From positions 1,364,001 to 1,428,000 of the forward strand of contig JADILM010000004.1 in NCBI GenBank assembly GCA_016617785.1: a stretch of 64,000 nucleotides of DNA, given 5' to 3'. Of this stretch, positions 1-11,743 are shown piece by piece. The stretch is from Sporobolomyces roseus. Lineage: Eukaryota; Basidiomycota; Microbotryomycetes; Sporidiobolales; Sporidiobolaceae. The notes under the pieces were generated by a model that was not told where the DNA came from, ran no database searches, and was given only the letters and a program-made list of their open reading frames with translations. Every line of letters begins with the position of its first letter. The first letter of the stretch is position 1. The position numbers and the translations under genes were made by a program.

Positions 1-1954
1 ATGACTCACTCGCACAAGACTTCAGTACCTTTGGACATCAAAGTACGACAATGTTTGTCGCGCTACTTGCAAGCGGTTTCATTCTTCCCTCTGCGATCGC
101 CACGACTCTCCTTTTCGCCGGTATTTACGGTTACATCTTCCGAAACTATCTCATGCTCAATCGAGACTCGAATCGAATCGCTTCCACTACAGCTTCGCCT
201 CTACTTGCCAGTGAGTCTAAGCACTGTATCGAGACAAAGCTTAGATTCTTCGAGCTGACATCGAATGGTCTCAATAGGTTTCGCCGAGGCTCTTCGTGGG
301 GTCACGAGCATTCGAGCGTTCTCCAAGGAGCACCAGTTCCGAGATCGACTCTGCAAGATCGTTGACGAAAACCTAGCTTTCTGGTACTTGAGTGCAACTC
401 TCGATGTAAGTTTGCATTTTCCTCCTCGTCTCCTCCTCAACTTCGCGCTCACATCGTTCGTTTTCCTCAGATCTGGCTCAGCATCCGAACAGAGCTTCTC
501 GCTGCTCTCTGCCTCGTCTCTACTGCGACCTTTGGCATCTACTCCGGAATTTCGCCTGGTTTAGCTGGAGTCGCCATCGCCTCAAGTCAAACTGTCATCA
601 ATTCGCTCTCTTATCTCTGCTCGGCTTACGGTCGACTGGTACTCGATTTGAACGCACTCGAAAGGATTACAGAGTATCTCGAAGTCCCCCAAGAACCGGT
701 TGGAGGTATTGTTCCCTCTGCTGTTTGGCCAAGTTCGACTTGCGAAGGAGCGCTCGTTCGAGTCGAGGATCTTGTCATGACGTGAGTAGTCTCACTCACG
801 CTCGGGAGGTATGTTGTAGCTGAATTCGAGGATCTCCAGCTACGATCCCGCTCTACCTCCGGTTCTCAAAGGTATCTCGTTCGAGATCAAACCTCGAGAA
901 CGTATTGGCAGTACGTCTGTACACCTCTTCTTGCATACAGCTATTGCTGACTGACCTTCTTGACCTGCAGTCGTCGGGAGAACGGGAGCTGGAAAGGTAA
1001 GAATCGCATGCTGCAATGACTCAGTTCGTTTCGCTAACCTTGTTTCATTTCTCGAATAGTCCACGCTCGCCACTGCTCTCCTTCGGTTCTCAGACCCTAT
1101 CGGAGGCAAGATCATGGTCGATGGAGTGAGTCCCGACCATCTCTGCCCCACGATTTCTCTTTCCTGACCGCTCTCCCTTCTCCAGCTCGATATTGCGAAA
1201 GTCTCACTCGATGATCTTCGCAAGCGCATCACCTACTTACCTCAAGAAGCGACTCTCTTCGAGGGTAGTCTACGACACAACATCGATCTGTTTGCTGAAC
1301 ATTCTGTAAGCTTCATCCTCCTTTCTGATCGAGAACTCGACTGATTCGGCTGTCTCGCACAGGACGAGGACTGCCTCTCCGTTCTTCGACAGGTTCACCT
1401 GCTCGGTCACTCAGTCGACGAAGCTACTCAAGAAGATTCCGATGTCGTCAAGAAGACTTCGATCAATCTCTCAACGAGCGTTTCAGCAGGCGGCACAAAC
1501 TTCTCAGCTGGCCAACGTCAATTGATCGCTATGGCTCGAGCGTACGCAATATCCCTCTCGCTTCATGATTAAGCTCGACTGATCCCCTCGTCCTTGCAGT
1601 CTCCTACAAGATTCACGCATCGTGATTTTCGACGAAAGTACCGCCTCCCTAGACCATCGACTCGACGACGAGATTCAACGTGTCGTGAGAGAAGAGTTCA
1701 AAGATGCTGCTATCCTCACTATCGCACATCGACTGTGAGTCAACTTTCGCTTTCGAGGTGTGAATCGCTATTGACGATTACCCTTGCAATCTAGACGAAC
1801 TGTACGAGATTACGATAGGATTCTAGTTCTTGACGCTGGAGAAATTGTCGAGCTCGACACGCCCGATGCTTTACTAAAGAAGGAGAATGGAGTGTTTCGA
1901 AAGATGTGGAACGAGAGTAAAGGATCGAAAGGAGACGAAGGAGAAGGAAAGTAG
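1..1954 (+). CDS. ABC transporter, ABCC/MRP-type, C-terminal half (5' truncated)
   Basis: This is the 3' part of a full-length ABC exporter; the start lies left of the window. Spliced exons give the end of the second membrane domain (DSLAQDFSTFG, a loop typical of ABCC proteins, then helices and VTSIRAFSKEHQF) followed by a complete second nucleotide-binding domain. Visible motifs are Walker A GRTGAGKST, signature FSAGQRQ, Walker B IVIFDES with the catalytic Glu, and the H-loop AHRL. The first clear intron is 211-277, and exon joins restore one frame to the stop at 1952-1954. The family pumps glutathione conjugates, bile-acid-like anions or metals across vacuolar or plasma membranes using ATP. 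The substrate cannot be read from this part. The signature is SAGQ rather than the canonical SGGQ, which is common in this subfamily. It converges with the next gene (121 bp gap). Confidence 0.88.
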
Positions 1955-2075
1955 AGTGATAGATAGAAAGCGGTGTATCTTATGTGTTGCAGAAAAGGGT
2001 GTAAACTAAGAATGTCACAACATCAAATATGAACGAAAAAGAGTAGTGATACAAAAGAACGAGAGAGAGGATTGA

Positions 2076-5000
2076 CTAAGACAAACTCGGTAAACCTGCC
2101 CTACAAACCGGACAAATCGCTCTCACATTCATCCATTCCTGCAAACATTCCGTATGGACTAGATGACCACACGGAGTGAGTGCGTAGGCCTGTCTGACCC
2201 TCTCCCCAGCGACGACCGACCCATTCGCCTCGATCTCTTCTTTCGTAGCTCGTATCGCGACGTTATCCATACAGATCGGACAATCAGGTCCGATCTCATC
2301 TGGTTTCCCTTCCTCTCGGAGCGAGACTTCGATATCGAGTAATTTGGAGTCTGAGAGTGGTTGGTGGTAGTCCCAGGTGTGGACTTGGGGGAGATCGAGT
2401 GCGTCGAGGGTTCGTTGGGAGAGGAAGAAACGGGCGCCGAGAGATACGCGGGATTGGAGGACTAGTACGACGGCTTGGAGGGATGAGTAGAGGATCAAGA
2501 CGTAGATCCATGCTAGAGGGAGAAACAAGCTCATTTAGTTTCGCTGAGAAGGATACAAGACGATGAGAGCGCAACTTACGAGACACGTCGACGTCGAGAA
2601 CGTTGTCGCTGTAACCGTAGAAATAGACGGGCAAGACGAGTCGAGCGAAAGTAGTCGAGATGATGAATTCATTCGATAGAGATTGTCGAGCAGTTCCTCT
2701 CTCGACATTGAGGATGATTTGCGGGACTGCGAACAATTGATCTCTCGTGAGTGACTCGCGAACAGAGAGAGAGTGAGCAGAAGCCGAAGACTCACTCCAG
2801 TAAGAATAAACGATCACGATAATCAAAGGGATCCAACCCCACCTAAAGATGATCCCGATCGATCCAATCAACGCAGAAAGCATCAATGCGACTAGTCACC
2901 GTTTCCCTATTCATCAGTATCCAATCTCTCGAAACCGAGTGAAGTGAAAGAGAGATGAAAGAGAAACTTACGAATCACTTTCTCACTCGTCGGAACTATA
3001 TTCCATCCACTTCCACTCCCATTACTCACCACTGCCGGAGGTACAGCTACCAAAGGTACTGCTTCTTCCTCCTCGTCGGCAGATACTTCTTCTCCTCTCG
3101 CCCTCCGTTCCGCCGCATTCGCAGCCAATTCCTCCCTACTCGGCGTGACCGGTGCTGGAGCTGGAGCTGGAGTTGGTCGAAGAGGAGGAGTACGAGTTGG
3201 TAGAGGTGTTGCAGCACGGATCATCGATACATAACGCATTCCGAACAAGAGGGAAGAGAGGAGAGCCAAGAAACTCGGCAAGAACAAAGGTAAACTAGAT
3301 CTTGTAGAAGCTACACACCTCAATACCTCACTCCATCAGTCGGGCTCGCACCAGAGGGGGGAGAGAGAAAGGTGGGGGAAAACGACGTACAAGTTACGAC
3401 TCCAGCCGTTAGAAGTAAAACGAATACATAAGCGTCCACTACGCAGCCTACCCCAACCGCCATACTAGCCACGTTCCCAACGGTCCCTGGTCTCTTCGCG
3501 ACCCTCTCCAAATGCCTCACCAACCCGACGACCAACACGGCTTGAGCCACTCCAATCAATAAAGCGAAATCTTTCGTTCGGGTCCATAACAAAGGAGTAG
3601 GGAGGAATTGACCCGTACCAACTAGAGTCAACCCACAATTCGTTGAAGAGAGGACGTAGGAAATAGTTTGGGTTGGAGGAAGTGGAAGGGATGAACCGGT
3701 TGGACGGAATAAAGAGGAATAGAATTCAGAGTAGATTGAACGGGTGTAAACGGGTGGTAAGGGGGAGAGGGATCCATAGAACCTAAAGATACATTGAGGA
3801 ATTGAAGGATCCATCTCGTCCGAATCAGAGGGAGGAGGGGAGGGTTCGGATTCACGGTCTAGAATCGTTTGATCTAGGTTGTCTACGTCGTTTTTGAGCC
3901 GTCTTGATACTTCTTTGAGCATTGATCGACCGATTGCTTGCGCCGTGAGGTTTGAGAGAGGGTAAGAAGAGGGATTAGAGCGGTTGGAAAAGAATGGGAG
4001 GGAAACTGTTTCGACTAAATGGGAACGAATGAACGAGGGCGTCGCGTATCCATAAATCAATCCTTCTTCTATCAAGCTGTACGATGAAGCTCATCCATTC
4101 GATCAGCCTGGGAGAGAAGGGGAAAGGATGAGTGAGAGAGAGGTGAAATGCGTACTGAGCGGCTTCGATATCCAAATTAGTCAAACTCCCAGCATTCTCA
4201 CCCTCTTCTATACTCAACGTCAAATCACCTCCCAAATAGCTCACAGGTCCTTTCTTCTCCCACTCCTCCCAAGGGTGCTCAGGGGTATCTGGACGAATCA
4301 TTAATAATTTCGAATCGTCTTGCTCATCTTGCGAGGAGGGGAAGGGGAGGAGAATCGGACCGGTTGCAGAGGTTTGAACGGAACGGAGGTTGAACAAGGC
4401 TTTGTTTGGAGAGCGAGAGGGATGGTGGGTGAAGGGGAAAGAACCTCGGAGGAGAGTGCGATTGTAGATGGTAGAGACTGTTTCGAAGGTCGTATTGGTC
4501 GAGGGGGGAAGGGTCGAGTTGAGGGAGGGTAGAGTCGAGTTATCGAGTGAGATTGAAGTAGTTTGACGACGTTGTAATGAAGAATTCGAGGAATCGTTCG
4601 TGGTCGAATTGCTTCTTTCCTCCTCGTCCTCCTTTTCTTTAATGATCCTCCTCCTACTCTCGACTTGCCAAGTCTCATTCAATCCCAATTGACTCCAAGT
4701 GTAATCCCTGACTGCCCAATTCCCCTTGATGAACCCAGTCAAATTCATTGGATAAACTAAACTTTGCTCACTCGTCCAATCCACTTCTTCTCTCTTCATC
4801 ATCCCCTCGAGTACGTCCCTCACTACAATCTCCGGCTCTTCTGGATCTTGTGGGAGAAAGGGAGTGACTTTGATTGAAGTGGAAGTGTTTGAAGTGGTTT
4901 GAGGGAAATAGGTAGAGTTCAACCAACCCTCTGAAGTGTTTGAGGCTCCTAACCATCTCGATAACCCTTCGTACCTTGCTTCTCGGAGTAATAGTCGATG

Positions 5001-5313
5001 CCTAGCTTGGGAATAAGGTGAAGTGGTCGAGTTTGAGAGGGAATTCTTCAATAATGGAGGATTGAATAAAGATCCACCAGGAGAAGAAGAAGAGGTTGAT
5101 GCAGAGTTGTTAGAGTTCAAGAGATAGAACATTAATGATAAGAATAACTATTGCACACACTCTCTCAGTCAGTCAGGGAGAAGGGAGAGAAGAGAGACAG
5201 CGTACGAAATATGAAATGTTGGGTCGCTGTTGTGGGACAGTTTGAGTACCTATCCCTCCTCCTGGAGGTGGTAATTGTCCAGGAGGGACTAGTATTCGAG
5301 GTGGTGGATCCAT
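2076..5313 (-). CDS. TUL1: DSC/Tul1-type transmembrane RING E3 ubiquitin ligase
   Basis: This is a multi-exon gene for a Golgi/endosome membrane ubiquitin ligase of the Tul1/Dsc1 family. That family ubiquitinates misplaced membrane proteins and, in some fungi, drives cleavage of the SREBP sterol regulator. The N-terminus has a short proline-rich piece (MDPPPRILVPPGQ), a hydrophobic anchor (LFLSLMFYLL) and a long lumenal domain rich in N-x-S/T sequons. Next come several membrane segments (CGLTLVGTG...; DAYVFVLLLTAGVVT, typical of the family). The cytosolic C-terminal RING has CPICMD, a Cys-Gly-His-Leu-x-His core (CGHLVHTECL) and CPVC. The chosen start is the only ATG in the first coding frame, at 5313. 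An in-frame GTG lies at 5373, and an ATG at 5458 in another frame would need one more intron. The first intron lies just after the anchor start. Confidence 0.8.
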
Positions 5314-5620
5314 AGAGTGAGGAGAGAGGAGTGAGGAGTGACTTGGGTTGTCCTCCACATCTACCACTTCCACTCGCTCTTCCTTTGTGAGTATCGATTT
5401 CTATTGTGGTAACTACAAGATAGGCGAATAAGGCAGCGCGACTTGACCGGGAAGGCATTCGAGGTGGATCTCTCTCAATTCTCATCATTATATCAAACCC
5501 TCGCTTCACTATTCGCCCAAGACTTGTATGCTAGACCTAGCCATCTTGCTCAGCGACTGACCTTTTCTCCCTTTCGCACAGCTCTCCACTTCCCTCTATT
5601 CCCCTTCAAATCCCATACAA
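5314..5620. other. Divergent intergenic region, TUL1-like / complex I subunit
   Basis: About 300 bp lie between two genes pointing away from each other, so both promoters should be here. It is pyrimidine-rich near the right-hand ATG. A possible 5' non-coding or extra N-terminal exon of the left gene (ATG at 5458, minus) may fall inside. I see no other gene. Confidence 0.4.
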
Positions 5621-6098
5621 ATGAGTAAGTCCTCCTCTCGCTTCCTCGTCCCCTCCACTCCTAACCCCCTCGCTCTCTCGAGTGCAGTTGGTTCACTAGC
5701 AGGTTGGGCTTCACTCGGGTTCGGTGTCAGATGTTATCAATTAGCAATCATGAAACGAAACATTTTCGAAAGTAAATCTCTCCTCATTCCCCCCTCCCTC
5801 TCTCCTTCTTCCTCTTCTTTGCTGATCGTCCGAGTGAGTACGCAGATTTGGGAGGTCATTTGTTATCAGCGGGTGCGTTTACCGGAATTGGATATTGGGC
5901 GATTCAAGCAGAGTAAGCTCCCTCAAATCCCTCTCCCCTCTTCTCTTCTGGAGGTAAGCGAGGAAAGTACTGATTGAGCGAGTCGTGTCTAGTGCGAGAA
6001 ACAGAGAGTTGTTGAGTGACAAGAAGGATCAATTGTTGAGGATGAGGGAGAAGGACGTTTTAACTCAAAACGCTCCCGCTTCAGAACAACACCACTAA
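5621..6098 (+). CDS. Small mitochondrial complex I accessory subunit, fungal NUXM/14-kDa type
   Basis: Three exons encode a protein of about 115 residues. The joins are ...RNIFE|NLGGHLLSAGAF... and ...YWAIQA|DARNREL.... Two short hydrophobic helices, around residues 17-40 (LSSAVGSLAGWASLGFGV) and 55-75, are followed by a charged tail (RELLSDKKDQLLRMREKD). This layout, together with the RxYQLxxMKRNIFE stretch, resembles the fungal 'NADH-ubiquinone oxidoreductase 14 kDa subunit' family, probably related to animal NDUFC2. Such subunits sit in the inner-membrane arm of respiratory complex I and help assembly. The assignment is from remembered family pattern, not a search. A second complex I subunit lies at 61 kb. 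Stop TAA at 6096-6098. Confidence 0.6.
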
Positions 6099-6449
6099 AG
6101 GTCTCCGAGATTTTGTGGTGATTTTGTGTGTGCATTAAGAATCGATATTGGGGTTTCAAGTTTTACTGTGATCGTGGTCATTGAGTGAGGAGAGTGAAGG
6201 AAACGAAAAATTGTCAAAGTTTTTCATCGGATCTCTTTCGCTTACCCGCTTAGTCTCAACTCTCTTCGCTCTTGTAAGCTCGCTCACTTGTTTTTGTCCT
6301 GCTCACTCTTCGCTTGTGCGCGGTAACAGACCCTCTCGAAGTTAAACCCCCCTGAATCGTCCGTTCCTCGACATTTGACGGACGTTCTTCTCTTCTCTTT
6401 TCTCTCTCTTCTCTCTTCTTTTCTCCCTCACTTCTTCGCTCGACTCGAG
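6099..6449. other. Intergenic, promoter of first GH5 gene
   Basis: About 350 bp without a gene. It holds the 3' end of the complex I subunit transcript, then a long CT-rich tract (about 6385-6440) directly before the GH5 ATG, as is common in fungal core promoters or 5' leaders. Nothing else is recognisable. Confidence 0.4.
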
Positions 6450-8514
6450 ATGCGCTCAGTTCTCACAGCTCTCGCGACTTTTCTACTCCTCAACCTCACT
6501 CAAGGACACTTGACCAAATCCCATGAACACCATCATTCCACACCCCACTCTTTCTCTTCCCGCGCCTCCGCCCTCACCTCACAATCAACCGCATGGATTC
6601 CTTTACCACCCGGTGAGAAAGTCAGAGGAGTCAATTTGGGTTCTTGGTTCATTATCGAACCCGTATTTTCGTGTTTTCTCTCCTATATCACCCCGGTTAC
6701 AGACCCCCAACTGACGAAACGGAAGATGAAACGGTGACGGTGTGAATGTAGTGGATGGTACCCAATACTTGGCAAGCTATGGGATGTAGAGGTTTTAAAT
6801 CAGAGAGGGAATGTAATGAACATTTGGGATTGGAGGTTTTACAAGAGAAATACGAGAAACATTGGTACGTTCTCTCCCTGTCTTCTCAGTCCTACTCCAT
6901 CTCGAGCTGATCGGGTGAGAGTACAACATACAGGGGTACCTTCTATACAGAAAAAGATTTCAACGAAATGCGTTCCTTGGGGCTCAACACAATTCGTCTC
7001 CCCTTACCCTGTACCTTCTCTCTCTTCTCTTTCTCCTCTCACAATACCCCCACCTGACTTCTTCTCTCTCCCTCTCTCGTTCAGTCTGGTCAATCGAATC
7101 GATTCTTCTCCCCTCCGAATCATTCGCCTCGAACTCTCTACCCTACATCACTCGAGCACTCCGTTGGGCCCTCAACGCAGACCTTCAAGTAATCATCTCC
7201 TTCCACGCTTTACCAGGACGACAAACTCCTCGAGAGTCGTTCACGGGGGATTATGCTAGTACTGCAGAGTTTTTCAAAGAAGGGAATTATGAGAGATCTT
7301 TTGAGGTTTTGAGGAATTGGACGATTTCGAGTCATACGAAAGAGGATTGGGGGAATGGTCAGTTTCTCACTTGTTTCTTGATTTCAAGTGGGGAGAGAAG
7401 AGCTGATGCTGTGGTGGAAGGGAGGGGGAATAAGTTAGAATGATAGAGGTTGTAAATGAAACTGAGAAGGGATGTGACGAGAGTTTGAGGAAGGTGTATT
7501 ATAGGAATGCGCAGAGGGTTATTAGGGATACTGAGAAATCTCTTGGGGTGAGTCAGAAGAGGTCTTGATCACTCGTTTCCGCGAGGACTGACAGTGCCGG
7601 TGATTCTTGCAACCACAGATTACTTGCGATGGGGGAGGGAAACAATGCTTGACTATCCAATGTGAGTCTGATTTCTCTCTCTCTCTCTCATAGACTTGGT
7701 CGACGAGCTGACGTACGAGCTCAATCAGTCATGGACGACGTGCGTCTTCGTTTTTTCTTTCGCATCACTCGTTTTCACGAATCACGACTGATACGCAGGT
7801 AGAAGAGGATCACAGTGGTGGGGCTCGGGCAATCCTACACAATACATCGATACGAATGATCATGTCGCTTACGACGATCACTTGTGTGCGTATCAAATCG
7901 CTTCTCGATCCTTTTGCCTCTTCATTGAGAGAATACTGATCGATTTTGTTCTTGCTTTGCAGACGCCCAATTCAGTGTACCTTCCTCTGCGCGTACTCGT
8001 GAAGGCTACCTCCGCTTTCTCTGTTCGACGACTCGACCAAGTGAGCATTCCAATCCTTTCCAAGTATCTCCCTTCCTGCGCTAACAAGGTTTGAACGACT
8101 CACAGCTGATTCCTACCCTGTCATCATGGGTGAATGGTCACTCTCTACGATTGGAGGAGGTGAATTAGATCAAGAAAGCGAGGGAGCTCAGGAGTTTTTC
8201 AGGAAATTCGCGAGTGCTCAGATTCAGTCAGCTGAGAAGGGAGCGTGAGTCCCTTTGATCTCTACTATCAAATCTTGAGCTAGAGCTGATAGGTGTTCAA
8301 GGTGATCACAGGGGCTGGATCTTTTGGAGCTGGAAAACTGAATTGAATTCTGAAACTTGGGAGTACCGTGTGAGCCTCGCTCCTCTTCTCAGTATCATCA
8401 TAATCAAGCGACTGAGTATTGACGACGAGACCACAGAAAGCGGTCGAAGCCGGATATATCCCGAGGGATCTCAAAGAGCTCGACAAGAACGTTTGCGAAG
8501 GGTATTCGGAGTGA
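6450..8514 (+). CDS. Secreted GH5 (exo-beta-1,3-glucanase type), paralogue 1
   Basis: This intron-rich gene (at least eight introns) encodes a GH5 subfamily 9-like glucanase, the EXG family that trims cell-wall beta-1,3-glucan outside the cell. The N-terminus is a signal peptide (MRSVLTALATFLLLNLTQG), then a His-rich linker and the family hallmark KVRGVNLGSWFIIEPW. Later motifs include LNTIRLPLPYWLV, ESFTGDYASTAEFF, the acid/base Glu in VVNET (7455-7463) and the nucleophile Glu in MGEWS. It ends with GWIFWSWKTELNSETWEY and AGYIPRDL. The acid/base motif reads NET where its two neighbours and the wider family have NEP. The ATG at 6450 was chosen because it begins the signal peptide. The next paralogue starts 171 bp downstream on the same strand, suggesting a tandem duplication. 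Confidence 0.87.
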
Positions 8515-8685
8515 ACTCAGAGGGTCTTGTCAATGATGGCGCAGGTTCGCCATCTCGTGCTCTACCCCTCTGACATGCAATCGATGACTACTATTAGTTT
8601 CGATCGACCGCTGCCACGTCAAAGCCGCGGAGACTTTTCGGAGTTGCGAAAAGCGAAAGGTTCCCTTCCTTGGTCTCTTCACTTC

Positions 8686-11008
8686 ATGCCACCACCTCGA
8701 ATACCACTCTCGAGTGCATCACTCGGTAGACGGAGACACCATGACGACCACTACGACTCGACTCGAAGCGATTCAACTTCTTCAGACTCACATTCAGATA
8801 CTTCCGACACCGAGACTGTTTCTTCCGACTCGACCTATTCATCTAGCGCTTCGTCGACAACGAGTCAAGAGGCAGCAAAGTCGAGCGATCTATCCCCAGC
8901 TACGAAAAGAACCTTCGCACTCATTATCGCACTCTTTCTTCTCGTCGCTTTCGCCTTACTCCTCATCACCGCAACCGATGATAGATCCTCAGCATCTCCT
9001 CCGGCGTCGGAAGAAGCTGCTACAACTAGAACGACCCAGATTCCAACAAAAACGAGTCCGTCTTCGACAGCGACGGAAACTGATTCGAAACCTATCGACA
9101 CCTTGAAACCGTTGGGCGTTTCTCGAGCGTTCCCTGAGAAGCTCAGAGGAGTGAACCTGGGAAGTCTGTTCATTCTAGAGCCGGTACGTCTCTCAGCCTT
9201 GCTTCGATATACGAAGATTTGGAAAGCTGAGCTTGATCTTTCGCAACTTCGCAGTGGATGGCAGGAGAAGCTTGGAAGACTGTATGTTCCCCTATTACCC
9301 TAGAGATTCTCAAGGCTGACGAGTGACGAGAAGCTGGGATGTGCCGACTTCAAAGATGAGTGGACTTGCAACGAGGCGAACGGATTGGAGGCAATGCAGC
9401 CGAAATGGGAACAGCACTGGTCCGTCATTCGACAAAGTCAGCGTTATGATCGCTAAAGTAAAGCGGAAGACCTACAGGGATAGGTTCTACACTGCCTCCG
9501 ACTTTGAGGAGATGGCCAAGTTGGGGTTGAATTCAATTCGAGTACCGATCGGATGTAAGCCGCTCTCTTCCCTGCCCTTCCTCGTCGGCGCTGACGATCC
9601 GTACACCCTCGATAGATTGGATCGTCGACTCCCTGATAGGAGACGACTACTTCGCGTCCGGATCATTTCACTATCTCAAGCAAATCTTGCGATGGTGCAA
9701 AGCTTCGTACCTCTCGGTCGTGCTCGACCTCCATTCTGTCCCTGAAATGGGAACGAGAGGAGAGTCCTTCACGGGTCATATCGTCGATACTCCCGAGTTC
9801 TTCAAGGATGAGAATTATGGGAAAGCTTACGAGGTTTTGCGGAATCTAACAATTTCGGCTCATACCGACGAGGACTTCTCGACTGGCAAGTTCCGCTCAA
9901 TACACTCAACGCTATCGCTAGCTGATGTGTACCTCCACGAGACTTGAAGTCGTGATGATCATGGTAGTAAATGAGCCGCTCCAAGATCCGTCAACGAGTA
10001 AGACACGCTTCCTTCTCTCTCCCTCTTTCTCTCTCCTGACGAACTCGCCGGCTCTCTAGCTCTCACATCGATATACTATCCTCGAGCTCAGAAAGCGATT
10101 CGAGATGAGGAGGAGAAGCTAGGAGTGAGCATCCGCACTTTTTCACAATCGAGATTTCGCTGATTTCGCTTTGAACGATAGATCAGCTGCAAAGACGATA
10201 GAGACAAGTGTCTCGGTATCCAATGTGAGTATGCCTGCTCTCGACTCGATAGCCTGAGTACTGACCGCGCGTCTTCTAGTTATGGCAAAGGTACTCGTCG
10301 ATTTCGCTCATTTCCTCGGGGAACTTCTAACTCGTTCGATCTCTCAATGAAGACTTGGGGTTCAGGAGATCCTACAACGCATATTGACACGGCAGATCGA
10401 GTATTCTACGACGATCATAATTGTACAATCCTTCCTTCGCTTGTTTCACAGAGTAGATTCAGCTGACTTTGTAATTCCGACAGATGCGCAATGGATCGTT
10501 GCCGAGAATCAGCAGACGACAGCAGATTATCTCGATTACGCTTGCTCAAATACACGATCGAGTGAGGCTCCTGCCGAATCCGCGAGCTCGAAACGGTTTC
10601 GCTGATGCGAAAAGAAACTCCACAGCGGATCTCAATGGCACAATCACAGGAGAATGGTCTCTGAGTACAATAGGAATTACGGAAGGGCTCGACGATGCAT
10701 TCTACAAGGATTTCTTCCTGCGTCAAGTTGCGAATTTTGAGCGAGGATCGTAAGTCTCTTGCTCCCCTTCTGAAATGTATGTTTCGCTGACGCTCGACGT
10801 GCAGTGGATGGTTCTTCTGGTCATGGAAGACACAGCTCAATTCGCCCCAGTGGGGATTCCAGGTGCGTTCAGCTTCTTTCGTATGCGTTCTTCGTAAAAG
10901 AAGGCTCATTCGAAGAAGACGAGCGAATAGCAAGCGGTCGCAGCTGGATACATACCTTCGGACCTATCAAAACTCGATGCGAGTATCTGCAATGCCGGTC
11001 AAACATAG
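8686..11008 (+). CDS. Membrane-anchored GH5 (exo-beta-1,3-glucanase type), paralogue 2
   Basis: This is a type II membrane form of the same GH5 family. A Ser/Asp/Thr-rich cytosolic tail of about 70 residues is followed by one membrane helix (FALIIALFLLVAFALLLI), a Ser/Thr-rich stalk and the catalytic domain. Motifs include EKLRGVNLGSLFILEPW, LNSIRVPIGYWIVDSLIGDD, SYLSVVLDLHSVPE, acid/base VVNEPLQDP, nucleophile TGEWSLST and the closing GWFFWSWKTQLNSPQW. The join after the last intron gives AVAAGYIPSDL and a TAG stop at 11006-11008. The start is the ATG at 8686; an ATG at 8527 in the same frame would overlap the end of the upstream gene's transcript and add a non-conserved leader. Membrane-anchored members such as yeast EXG2 act in the periplasm or wall. 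It is in tandem with paralogue 1. Confidence 0.87.
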
Positions 11009-11743
11009 AGATTGAAATTGTTGCAGTTTATGCTTTCTTCGCAGACATGCGAAATCTTCTCCATCAAGACCGACCCCTTCTCGCTCCCAGCTCTTTCCCT
11101 AACTCACGATGCTTGCGAGCTCGTCAACCGCTCTCATTGTGCGTTCGAGAAGGTGTTCGCAAACCGTTGAGTCAACTTTTGCCAACTTTTCGCGAATCTT
11201 CTTCGAAACCTTGTTCTCGTCAAAGTCCTCTCGTCAAGCTTTCGCGGTGTAGGAGCAGACCATGCAATTCGAACTTCTGTGACCATGCGAGCCCCTTTGT
11301 GAGCTCTACGAAACCGAGGTAAATGCATAAAACGAGGGTTGCGACTCTGCGCTTCGAGATAAAGTCGAGATTTTTTTAAGGTGATATCATTTGTACGCGA
11401 CTTTGTAGAGCAATTTGGAGAGAGATTCGCGGGGAGAAGACTTCCCGAGGGTTGCGAAGGGAAAAGACTGGCAAACTTTTTTCTTGAAGTCCCAAAAGTC
11501 CGTCATCGACTCAACCACTCTACAAACAACGCTTCAAACGACTTCACACGCCTAACAAGACATCTAGACGAATACACCGAACACCTTTACGGAAACCCAT
11601 CCTCTCGAACGAACTCAAACTTCCCTTCACCTCTCATCCTCGGCCAAACAATAAAACTTGGCTCTACAAGCCCTAGTCCCTACGAACTCGACTTTACCCG
11701 CCTTGCTGAATACTACTATCACCACAAGGAAGAGTACGCAACT
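11009..11743. other. Intergenic, 3' of GH5-2 and promoter of PRM10-like gene
   Basis: About 735 bp. An open frame runs into the next gene's ATG from about 11381 but has no earlier ATG, so it is read as 5' leader. An A/T tract (TTTTTTT near 11370) is present. I found no RNA gene or repeat. Confidence 0.4.

Noticed and set aside
5374..5458. Earlier start for the Tul1-like protein
   Set aside because: ATG at 5458 is in another frame and would need an extra intron; GTG at 5373 is not a normal eukaryotic start. The ATG at 5313 is simpler, although not proven.
7892..7915. String resembling the 5' end of U2 snRNA (ATCGCTTCTCG..CCTTTTG)
   Set aside because: It lies inside a short intron of the first GH5 gene; the match stops after about a dozen bases and the branch-recognition and Sm sequences are missing.
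11381..11743. N-terminal extension of the PRM10-like protein
   Set aside because: The frame is open, but its first codon is GTG and there is no ATG before MADPSSNPK.
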